Origin: Methanobacterium sp. PtaU1.Bin097
Lineage (GTDB): Archaea; Methanobacteriota; Methanobacteria; Methanobacteriales; Methanobacteriaceae
Reading direction: 5' to 3'
DNA length: 8,425 nucleotides
Assembly (NCBI GenBank): GCA_002067325.1
Contig: MVQY01000134.1
Location: forward strand, 1-8,425
This document shows, in pieces, positions 1-7,461 of the stretch. Position 1 is the stretch's first letter. Each line of letters starts with the position of its first letter. The notes under the pieces were generated by a model, which was not told where the DNA came from, searched no databases, and saw nothing but the letters and a program-made list of their open reading frames with translations. A program made the position numbers and the translations under genes.

Positions 1-1
1 A

Positions 2-724
2 AATCTCTTCACCGAACCCCTAGTGGTGGTTGATCCCGTAGATCCAAACCGGAACGTGGGTGCGGCTTTAAGTCTGCAGAAGTTATCTGAGTTTGTGGTT
101 GCCTCCCGGAACTTCCTGGAAAACCCAACCCCACTGTACTTCCAGAAAAAAGAAATTCCAGCTAATTTAGATGATATTAAAGATGAATTTAAAAAAAGAG
201 GAACAAAATCCCTTATCTTACTCTTTAAAGCACCTGATATACCTGCCGATGCACTCTACCCCCAGATAAAGAAAACACTAAACTCTATAGTCAGCGTGGT
301 GGAGAGAAATGGATTTAAAACCTTTGGAAGCGGCTACTGGACCGATGAAGAGGATAAGATACTCATTCTACTTGAGTTGGAAACCTGGAAATTACCCCCG
401 GTAAAAAAACATTACGGACCGCCGGTATGGTCCGGGGTCCACGCAGAAAAGTTCCAGGAAAAATATAAGGAAAAGGCCTGGATTCAAGGAGACCGCTGGG
501 TGGCCAGGGTGGATAGAAAGCACAGGGAAGTGGATGATCTTATAAATGCAGCATTATCAAAGGAAGAAATTAATCTTCTCCGGTTTGGTAAGCACATAAA
601 AAGCAAGATCCTGGAGGAATATGAGTTACAGGATCTGGATGAATTTTTAGATGAAGAGGTTGAATGGGAAGTTCTGGAGTTTTTATACAAGTATCTAAAT
701 CCTAATTTTAATCTATGGCGTTAA
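2..724 (+). CDS. cca: CCA-adding enzyme (archaeal tRNA nucleotidyltransferase), C-terminal part, 5' truncated
   Basis: Archaeal class I CCA-adding enzymes build or repair the 3'-CCA end of tRNAs from CTP and ATP without a nucleic acid template. The reading frame is open from base 2, so about 240 C-terminal residues are present; the nucleotidyltransferase head with its catalytic acidic residues lies upstream of the window. The family hallmark DPVDPNRNV sits at fragment residues 11-19. It is followed by the expected body and tail pattern: an F-x-K-K stretch, RGTKSLILLFKAPDI, LYPQIKK, then GPPVW and the W-x-x-G-D-R-W-VARV segment. The family is usually about 440-460 residues, so roughly half is here. 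A GTG at 23 could pass as a start, but it falls inside the conserved core and is not the true start. The gene converges on the primase operon with 20 bp between stop codons. Identification is from remembered family sequence. Confidence 0.93.
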   Translation, partial: NLFTEPLVVVDPVDPNRNVGAALSLQKLSEFVVASRNFLENPTPLYFQKKEIPANLDDIKDEFKKRGTKSLILLFKAPDIPADALYPQIKKTLNSIVSVVERNGFKTFGSGYWTDEEDKILILLELETWKLPPVKKHYGPPVWSGVHAEKFQEKYKEKAWIQGDRWVARVDRKHREVDDLINAALSKEEINLLRFGKHIKSKILEEYELQDLDEFLDEEVEWEVLEFLYKYLNPNFNLWR

Positions 725-744
725 AAACTGGCTTTTCCTCTTAA
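720..744. terminator. Convergent cca/priS junction with T-tracts on both strands (possible bidirectional terminator)
   Basis: The two convergent stop codons are 20 bp apart. Just past the cca stop, the plus strand has CTGGCTTTTCC. In the opposite direction, just past the priS stop, the minus strand reads GCCAGTTTTTAAC. Archaeal RNA polymerase terminates at short U-runs without needing a strong hairpin, so each gene could end here. There is no convincing stem-loop, and the T-runs are only 4 and 5 long, so this is tentative. Confidence 0.3.
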
Positions 745-1725
745 TTAACTCTTCCTCTCATAGACGAACTTGGGTACTGCTTCCTTGAATGGATCGAAGG
801 TCTCTATATTTTTTACCTCCGTACATTTCATACTCACCATGGAATGGAGGGAGGAAGGTAGACGTAGAATTCTTTTAAGGTCGATACTTACTTTTGCATC
901 CACCAGGGCCATGTTCAGTGAGGCAATGCTTCTTATAAGTTTCAGGTAGCGTTGAGGGCCTATTTTACTCCGGAATATACCCCATTGATTGTCTTCCAGG
1001 AGTTCTCTGTTTTTCATCACGTCTTTTAAGAGTTTCTGGTTCACTTCATCCAACTGTGTCTCTGGAGTTAGGTGTAAAATAGCGTATCTGGTTCTATCGG
1101 TAAAGACCTGGGGATAGCCGAAGGGTATGGTGAAATGTTCCAGTTTGTAGGTTACTCCTTCTGCTGCGTATTCATTACGGGGCAATTCAGCCCCGCTGAG
1201 GTACTGTACTATCTGGCCCCGGACATCACTGTCCATGGTCATCACCGATTCATCGAAGAGCCGCAGGTGGTATCCGCGGCCGGAATATACAACGTGTATA
1301 TCTTTCAGTCCCAGATCCCCCTTCAGGGTATCTATCAGGCTGGATATGATTTCAAGGGCCTGGTTTAAGCATACCTCACATACACCCTGGCAGCCGCACT
1401 CCCTTATAGGGATGTCCTTGGCGTCCACGTCGAAGACCAGTTCGGATTTTATCCAGCCATCCCTTCTCTGGGGTTTTTCATAGAAGGCCACCGAGGAGTA
1501 GGCAGCAAATGGCGCCCGGTATCTTAGAAACTTCCGGAGGAGATCCATGGACCGGAATACCTTGTAACGGTCGTTGGGTCCCCTACCCATATGGTCGAAG
1601 CCGAACTCCCTCTTCTGGACCGAGTTGCTAATAAATTCGGGGATATCTTTAACATCCCATTCTTCCCGGTAATATCTGCGGCGTTCTTCCGGGGTGGCTG
1701 GTTTTAAGAGTTGATCTGATACCAT
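745..1725 (-). CDS. priS: DNA primase small (catalytic) subunit PriS
   Basis: Catalytic subunit of the archaeal/eukaryotic-type primase, which makes short primers for replication as a heterodimer with PriL. The 326-residue product carries the family motifs in order. An aromatic-rich PFAAYSSVAFYE lies at 72-83. The metal-binding pair is D99/D101 within VFDVDAKD, and a Cys4 zinc knuckle follows immediately (C110, C112, C116, C119). The SGRGYH nucleotide-binding motif is at 148-153. D282, in SIDLKRILRLPSSLHS (280-295), is the expected third acidic residue, with the basic and Ser/His residues that contact the triphosphate. Length is normal for archaeal PriS, and all key residues look intact. The ATG at 1725 is 10 bp after the priL stop, with a weak AGGT-type ribosome site formed by the end of priL, so the two genes are almost surely co-transcribed and made together. 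Confidence 0.96.
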   Translation of the reverse strand: MVSDQLLKPATPEERRRYYREEWDVKDIPEFISNSVQKREFGFDHMGRGPNDRYKVFRSMDLLRKFLRYRAPFAAYSSVAFYEKPQRRDGWIKSELVFDVDAKDIPIRECGCQGVCEVCLNQALEIISSLIDTLKGDLGLKDIHVVYSGRGYHLRLFDESVMTMDSDVRGQIVQYLSGAELPRNEYAAEGVTYKLEHFTIPFGYPQVFTDRTRYAILHLTPETQLDEVNQKLLKDVMKNRELLEDNQWGIFRSKIGPQRYLKLIRSIASLNMALVDAKVSIDLKRILRLPSSLHSMVSMKCTEVKNIETFDPFKEAVPKFVYERKS

Positions 1726-1735
1726 GATTTAATAC

Positions 1736-3118
<1,383 letters not shown>

Positions 3119-3195
3119 CCTCTAAAAATAGTTTCTAGCTAAATTTTTATTAGGAAAATCCTTAAAGATCATAATCCCTAAGATTGATTAACCAG

Positions 3196-3204
3196 ATATA
3201 TATA
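3196..3204 (-). promoter_or_regulatory. Candidate TATA box for the priL-priS operon
   Basis: On the minus strand the sequence reads TTCTATATATATCTGG, the best TATA-like run upstream of priL. With the usual archaeal spacing of about 26 bp it would place the transcript start near 3174, giving a leader of about 55 nt. The run is nearly symmetrical, so it could in principle serve either strand. Weaker AT runs nearer the gene (about 3144-3154) would instead give a leaderless or nearly leaderless transcript. Confidence 0.35.
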
Positions 3205-3267
3205 GAATAATACAGATAATATTTTAAATCTTTTAATTAACTGATACATCCTTTAAAGTAAATTTCT

Positions 3268-3276
3268 ATTTATATG
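3268..3276 (+). promoter_or_regulatory. Candidate TATA box for the metG operon
   Basis: ATTTATATG matches the methanogen TATA consensus (TTTATATA-like) and follows an A/T-rich stretch that could act as the TFB-recognition element. A transcript starting about 26 bp downstream, near 3298, would have a leader of roughly 40 nt containing the strong ribosome site before metG. Confidence 0.45.
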
Positions 3277-3324
3277 TAGTCTGAAAAGTTACTGAAATTT
3301 ATTTAAAGTTCTTCAAAATGTTTA

Positions 3325-3334
3325 AGAGGAGGAG
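3325..3334 (+). promoter_or_regulatory. Ribosome binding site fixing the TTG start of metG
   Basis: AGAGGAGGAG contains GGAGG (3328-3332), complementary to the 16S rRNA 3' end, with a 7-nt spacer to the TTG at 3340. This supports the non-ATG start. The next in-frame ATG is residue 38, after the catalytic HLGH motif, so it cannot be the start. Confidence 0.85.
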
Positions 3335-3339
3335 AAATT

Positions 3340-5319
3340 TTGAGTAAGGTTTTTATCACCTGTGCACTTCCCTATGCTAACGGCCCCACGCACCTGGGCC
3401 ACTTAAGGTCTACTTACATCCCAGCCGATGTTTACGCACGTTACAACAGGATGAAAGGGCGTGATGTGCTCTTCGTCTGTGCCACAGATGAACACGGAAC
3501 ACCCATCGCTGTCCAGGCAGAAAAGGAGGGTAAAACTCCCCTGGAGATTGCAACCAGGTACCATGAGATGATAAAGGAGGACCTGGAGTCCTGTAACATT
3601 TCATTGGATAACTTCGGCCGGACCACCGATCCTAAACATTACCAGACAGCCCAGAACTTCTTTTTAAAATTATTCGACCAGGGTTGCATCTACGAGAAGG
3701 AGATAAAACAGCCCTACTGTATCGAGTGTAACCGTTTCCTACCTGACCGGTACGTGGAGGGTGTGTGCCCCTATTGTCAGGGTGAAGCCCGTGGAGATCA
3801 CTGTGAAATATGCGGCCGGCACTTAGACCCCATACAACTACAGGATCCACAGTGCCTTATATGCGGTTCAATTCCAGAAATAAGGGAATCAACCCATTAC
3901 TACTTCCGGTTGAGCCAGTTCCAGGATGAACTTAAGGAGTGGATTCATAACAACCAGAAATTACCGGCTAACGTAAAAAATTACGCCCTGCAGTGGATAA
4001 AAGAAGGTTTAAAGGATTGGATACTCACCAGGGACATGGAATGGGGAATACCGGTTCCTCTGGATGAAGCAAAGGGTAAAGTAATATATGTCTGGCTGGA
4101 CGCACTTTTGGAGTACATAACCTCGGCAGCTCAGTACGCTGAAAGGAGTAATCTGGACTGGAAGGAGTACTGGGATGATAAAGCCATACATTTCATAGGT
4201 AAGGACATCATCTACCACCATTCCATATTTTGGCCGGCTCTCCTCATGGCCTACGGATGTAAACTTCCCTACAGCATAGTCGCCGGTGAATACCTGTCAC
4301 TGGAGGGTAGGAAGATGTCCACCAGTAAAAACTGGGTGATATGGACCTCCGATTTCCTCAAGGACTTTGAATCCGACATCCTAAGATACTACCTCCTGGT
4401 CAACGCACCCCTCAACAAAGATACCGATTTTTCCTGGGAGGATTTCCAGCGAAGGATCAACGATGAACTGGCCGATGTGCTGGGCAACTTCCTCCACCGC
4501 ACATTCACCTTCACGGGCCGTTTCTTCCAGGGGAAAATACCCGAACCTTCCCAATTTGATGATTATGACCAGAAAATACTGGACGGCCTGAAAGAAGTAC
4601 CAAACATAGTAGCAGAACATATAGAGAACTTCAAATTCAGGGATGGGCTGGTGGAGATAATCAGGCTGGCTAAACTGGGCAATAAATATTTCAACGATAA
4701 GGAACCCTGGAAAACTGTTAAGAATGAACCGGAAATTGCAGCCACATGTCTATACATCTGCAACCAGATCTCTAAAACACTGGCTGTACTGTTAAATCCT
4801 TATCTCCCGGTTAATTCTGGGAAAATACTGGAAATACTTAACTTGGATACTTCAGGGGTTAAATGGGAACAGGCCACCCAAAAGATACCAGCAGGCCAGG
4901 AAATATCCAAGCCAACACCCCTCTTCTTGAAGATAGAGGATAAGATCATTGAAAATAAAAAGGAAACGCTTTACAAAAATTTAGGAGAGTTAGATGATAT
5001 GAAAAACATAATCAGCATTGAAGATTTTGCTAAATTAGAATTCCGAGTGGGACAGGTGGTAGGAGCAGAAAAGGTCAAAGGAAGTGACACTCTATTGAAA
5101 CTGATGGTGGATATCAAGGACAAAAAATTACAGGTAGTCGCTGGTTTAGCAGGTAAATATACAGCAGAAGAAATCCTAAACCAGAAAGTAATCGTCCTGG
5201 CCAATTTAAAACCTGCCAAGTTATTCGGGATAAAATCAGAGGGAATGATACTGGCCACCGAGGATACTCTGAGTGTCCTGAGTGCCGAAGGCGCTGAAAC
5301 TGGTGAAAAAATAAAATGA
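3340..5319 (+). CDS. metG: Methionyl-tRNA synthetase with fused C-terminal tRNA-binding domain
   Basis: Charges tRNA-Met with methionine using ATP, in the cytoplasm. The 659-residue product is a class Ia synthetase. The HIGH-type signature is HLGH at 18-21 (PYANGPTHLGHLRS). The KMSKS loop is KMSTS at 325-329. Inserted in the Rossmann domain are two zinc knuckles, C127/C130/C143/C146 and C155/C158/C172/C175, as in the double-knuckle form of MetRS. The helical anticodon domain follows from about 360 to 530, including NKYFNDKEPWK at 448-458. After a lysine- and glutamate-rich linker, residues about 557-659 form an EMAPII/Arc1p-like OB-fold (FRVGQVVGAEKV, KPAKLFGIKSEGMIL), which raises tRNA affinity and mediates dimerisation in bacterial homologs. 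All catalytic motifs look intact. The start is TTG with a strong GGAGG site. The stop overlaps the next gene's start as ATGA, so the two are probably translationally coupled. Confidence 0.97.
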   Translation: MSKVFITCALPYANGPTHLGHLRSTYIPADVYARYNRMKGRDVLFVCATDEHGTPIAVQAEKEGKTPLEIATRYHEMIKEDLESCNISLDNFGRTTDPKHYQTAQNFFLKLFDQGCIYEKEIKQPYCIECNRFLPDRYVEGVCPYCQGEARGDHCEICGRHLDPIQLQDPQCLICGSIPEIRESTHYYFRLSQFQDELKEWIHNNQKLPANVKNYALQWIKEGLKDWILTRDMEWGIPVPLDEAKGKVIYVWLDALLEYITSAAQYAERSNLDWKEYWDDKAIHFIGKDIIYHHSIFWPALLMAYGCKLPYSIVAGEYLSLEGRKMSTSKNWVIWTSDFLKDFESDILRYYLLVNAPLNKDTDFSWEDFQRRINDELADVLGNFLHRTFTFTGRFFQGKIPEPSQFDDYDQKILDGLKEVPNIVAEHIENFKFRDGLVEIIRLAKLGNKYFNDKEPWKTVKNEPEIAATCLYICNQISKTLAVLLNPYLPVNSGKILEILNLDTSGVKWEQATQKIPAGQEISKPTPLFLKIEDKIIENKKETLYKNLGELDDMKNIISIEDFAKLEFRVGQVVGAEKVKGSDTLLKLMVDIKDKKLQVVAGLAGKYTAEEILNQKVIVLANLKPAKLFGIKSEGMILATEDTLSVLSAEGAETGEKIK

Positions 5320-6878
5320 ATGAATCGGTGTTAATTGGGAAGACAGAAAGATTCCTGAGGAAAATCGGAAGGAAAACCATAGATATCCCTGTACTTTCAA
5401 ATATCGACTATTTCATAGAGATTTACACTTATTTTAAAGAAAACTTGTCGCAATTGCAGGATTTAAGGGACACCATGGAAGTGAAGGGTTACAAAGCACC
5501 CTACCGTTCCATCGTTAAATATGGACGTCCCTCGGCAAGTGAGATGCAGGTGGAAGACCTCCACGACATCACCAGGCACACCCAACACTTTCGGATGAAG
5601 GCGGCCGCTAAAAAAAACATACTCGACCGGATAAAATCATCCATAGCCTCCCATAAAATAGCCATAGGTAACCTGGAGGAGTATGGGGTAATAAAATGTT
5701 CTTCATGCCAGAATGAGTACCAGGGCCATGATCTCCACAATATAATAGCCAGGAAGTGTTTATGCGGCTCAAATAAACTAGAGTTAACCCCAAACATAAA
5801 GGGGGTTTACAGGCTGGATATAATTAACTTCCTACCCCTCAGTGGGGATTATATGGTGAAGATGTCCCAGCTTTCACCCTTAGGAAGAGAATCATTCCGG
5901 AAGATAGTGCGTATCTTAAAGCAGGAGAAGAGAGGAAGTGTAAAGACCCTTTCACTGGTGGTGAGAGTTTTTGAGGATGGTAGATGGGTCAGGAAACGGG
6001 TTAATTTAGATGGTATAAATCAAGTGAACTATGAAAAGGAAATAAGAAAAGAGTACGGTCCGGATGCCCGTATAGAATTCATGCAGTTTCACCGCAGCCG
6101 ACCATCCATCATCAACGATAAACACGTGCAAACCGCTTTAAGTCTGGGCTACGTAAAACTGGCCGAAGATAAAAGCATAGCGATAATGGACTCAGTTTTA
6201 AGGCAGTACCTGAAAAATCCGGAGAAAATAAAAATCTACAACGAGGCACTGGAAAAATCCCGGAGAAACTCCCTAAAAATGGGGGATTTCGAAGACCAGA
6301 TGACCCTGCAGAGGGAGTTAATGGATGAAGAGTTGCAGAAGAAGGGATTGGTTGATGGGAAGGGTAAACTTGACCAGGAAGTGGAAGCCGACCTTAAATT
6401 AAAGGAAAAAATCGATAAATGCCTTCTTTTAAACATTCCCCGGACACTCATTACCTGGGATATAATAAAATATTACCTTACAACTTCTTATGATCATAGA
6501 ACTAAATATTCAGGTTCTTTCCCAAATCTAAGACCATACCTGGATACCAATCAAATGAAATCCTTTGAAAACTTCCATAAACAGGCCATAAATATACTGA
6601 AGAACCATCTTAATGAGAACATTCCCTACATATCCGATATAAGCAGTTTATTAACTGGAAAATTTGAAATAGAAAAGAAGATCAAGGGACTGCACGTGAA
6701 AACCAATCCATCTGCAGTGGGCGCTGCCATTTTGAATTCAGTGGGCAACATCGACCTGGATGAAGCTGCCCAGATATTTGGCCTGAATCCTGAAGAAGTG
6801 AAAACTGAAAGGGATAAGATAGAGACATTCCAGAAACCATCATCCAGAGCCCAGCAATTCCTGGAAATGATCAAATAG
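5316..6878 (+). CDS. DUF530-like conserved methanogen protein with Cys4 zinc ribbon
   Basis: Function unknown. From memory the 520-residue sequence belongs to DUF530, a family conserved in methanogens; I could not search this. No membrane segments or signal peptide are visible. Residues about 1-120 are largely helical and rich in basic residues. C128, C131, C148 and C150 (CSSC, then CLC) form a likely zinc ribbon. A mixed basic segment follows (about 205-290; VVRVFEDGRWVRKRVN, then IEFMQFHRSRPS). A charged, probably helical stretch covers 300-370. The C-terminal part (about 464-505: NPSAVGAAIL, EAAQIFGLNPEEV) resembles the end of a TFB cyclin repeat, including its helix-turn-helix. That resemblance plus the zinc ribbon suggests nucleic acid binding, which is inference. 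The ATG overlaps the metG stop by 4 bp, with GGTGA 9 nt upstream inside metG, implying co-expression with the synthetase. A role in translation or transcription is possible but unproven. Confidence 0.85.
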   Translation: MNESVLIGKTERFLRKIGRKTIDIPVLSNIDYFIEIYTYFKENLSQLQDLRDTMEVKGYKAPYRSIVKYGRPSASEMQVEDLHDITRHTQHFRMKAAAKKNILDRIKSSIASHKIAIGNLEEYGVIKCSSCQNEYQGHDLHNIIARKCLCGSNKLELTPNIKGVYRLDIINFLPLSGDYMVKMSQLSPLGRESFRKIVRILKQEKRGSVKTLSLVVRVFEDGRWVRKRVNLDGINQVNYEKEIRKEYGPDARIEFMQFHRSRPSIINDKHVQTALSLGYVKLAEDKSIAIMDSVLRQYLKNPEKIKIYNEALEKSRRNSLKMGDFEDQMTLQRELMDEELQKKGLVDGKGKLDQEVEADLKLKEKIDKCLLLNIPRTLITWDIIKYYLTTSYDHRTKYSGSFPNLRPYLDTNQMKSFENFHKQAINILKNHLNENIPYISDISSLLTGKFEIEKKIKGLHVKTNPSAVGAAILNSVGNIDLDEAAQIFGLNPEEVKTERDKIETFQKPSSRAQQFLEMIK

Positions 6879-6881
6879 GAT

Positions 6882-6900
6882 AAAAAAAAAGTTATAATAT
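6882..6900 (+). promoter_or_regulatory. A9 tract plus TATA-like sequence before the tandem-HTH gene
   Basis: A run of nine A is followed at once by GTTATAATAT, a plausible TFB-element plus TATA box in the short gap after the DUF530-like gene. At normal archaeal spacing the transcript would start near 6920-6923. That would fall on or just after the GTG at 6919, and the AGGTG ribosome site would not be in the transcript. Either this box gives a nearly leaderless message, or the gene is read through from metG. The two cannot be separated from sequence. Confidence 0.33.
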
Positions 6901-6916
6901 GGGTATAAACATGTAC

Positions 6917-6921
6917 AGGTG
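6917..6921 (+). promoter_or_regulatory. AGGTG ribosome binding site favouring the TTG start at 6928
   Basis: AGGTG matches the anti-Shine-Dalgarno of methanogen 16S rRNA and lies 6 nt before the TTG at 6928. The alternative GTG at 6919 is itself part of this motif and has no ribosome site of its own. This motif is why the shorter reading of the gene was chosen. Confidence 0.55.
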
Positions 6922-6927
6922 CTAATA

Positions 6928-7395
6928 TTGGGTTATGAAATCCACGTAAGCAAACCATTGACTTCCCAGAAGATCATGGAGTTACTGGATAAAAATCCAG
7001 AGCTAAGGAAGATAACCTGCCCCCCCAGCCTCTACAAACGTATCCCCACCCGTTACCTGGAAGCACTCTCTGCACTGGGTGTGGAAGTAGAACCTGTCGA
7101 AAAATTAGGAAGACCCCGGAAATATGGGGGAAAAGAAAGGGATATGGTAGGGAAGATGTTTAAACAGGGTCACACCCCTCAGGAGATTTCAAATACCCTG
7201 GATATCCCCTTAAAAACCGTGTATTACCTGAATAAAACACCCCTAAAACAGGGGAGGAAACCTAAATATTCCCCGGAAACTGTAAGAAAGGTAAAGTCCA
7301 GTCATAATGAAGGCGTATCTGCCAAGGAAATATCAGAAAAATTGGATATACCTCTGCGAAGTGTTTATAGTCTTTTGAAGAGAAGATATTCATAA
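6928..7395 (+). CDS. Small DNA-binding protein with tandem GRxxKY / helix-turn-helix repeats
   Basis: Not recognised as a named gene; probably a DNA-binding regulator. The product is 155 residues from TTG 6928, or 158 from GTG 6919. Residues 1-60 form a small domain with CPPSLYKRIPTRYLEALSALG at 31-51, which recalls the DUF1699 type of archaeal domain. Two tandem repeats follow without gaps, 61-105 and 109-153, with 18 of 45 positions identical by my alignment. Each opens with a basic GR-x-x-KY arm like the minor-groove arm of Hin-type recombinases. Each then has a helix-turn-helix ending in (E)IS..LDIPL(K/R)(T/S)VY. No catalytic recombinase domain is present, so this is not an invertase. It follows the DUF530-like gene after 49 bp and precedes the membrane transferase by 66 bp, all on the same strand. 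Its targets are unknown; autoregulation or control of the neighbour would be typical but is not shown. Confidence 0.82.
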   Translation: MGYEIHVSKPLTSQKIMELLDKNPELRKITCPPSLYKRIPTRYLEALSALGVEVEPVEKLGRPRKYGGKERDMVGKMFKQGHTPQEISNTLDIPLKTVYYLNKTPLKQGRKPKYSPETVRKVKSSHNEGVSAKEISEKLDIPLRSVYSLLKRRYS

Positions 7396-7461
7396 ACGTA
7401 ATGACGATATTTACATCCTTAAAAAAAGAATAAAGATTTATAAAAATTTGAAGGTACTACC

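Larger units (their letters stand above)
3119..3339. promoter_or_regulatory. AT-rich divergent promoter region between priL and metG
   Basis: This 221-bp stretch without a gene separates the left-going primase operon from the right-going metG operon. It is strongly AT-rich compared with the flanking coding DNA and holds TATA-like boxes in both orientations, listed separately. Two similar ATCCTTAAAG / ATCCTTTAAAG elements occur near 3158 and 3248; they may be coincidental in such AT-rich sequence. I see no tRNA, no credible protein gene, and no hairpin strong enough to suggest a riboswitch. Confidence 0.65.

Noticed and set aside
23..25. GTG as the start of the cca gene
   Set aside because: The frame is open upstream to base 2 and the conserved NLFTEPLVVVDPVDP core continues through this codon, so the gene simply begins outside the window.
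741..748. TTAATTAA palindrome at the priS stop codon
   Set aside because: An 8-bp AT palindrome formed by the stop codon and neighbouring AT bases; expected by chance and without a second copy nearby.
4971..5258. 95-residue minus-strand frame antisense to the MetRS C-terminal domain
   Set aside because: The sense frame encodes a clear OB-fold domain; the antisense product is low-complexity Ser/Thr/Phe with no motif.
5501..5797. 98-residue minus-strand frame antisense to the DUF530-like zinc ribbon
   Set aside because: Overlaps the coding region containing the ordered cysteines; no start signal or recognisable domain on the minus strand.
6626..6958. 110-residue minus-strand frame antisense to the end of the DUF530-like gene
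   Set aside because: Antisense shadow of a gene with a well-supported frame; composition rich in Ser/Phe/Ile typical of reverse-frame reading, with no ribosome site noticed.
7061..7395. Tandem helix-turn-helix protein as a serine recombinase/invertase
   Set aside because: Only the DNA-binding tail pattern is present; there is no resolvase catalytic domain, and I noticed no inverted repeats that would mark an invertible segment.
7436..7445. ATTTATAAAA as a TATA box for the membrane transferase gene
   Set aside because: Its centre is only about 21 bp from the ATG at 7462, so the predicted transcript start would fall inside the coding sequence; the gene is more simply read from upstream.
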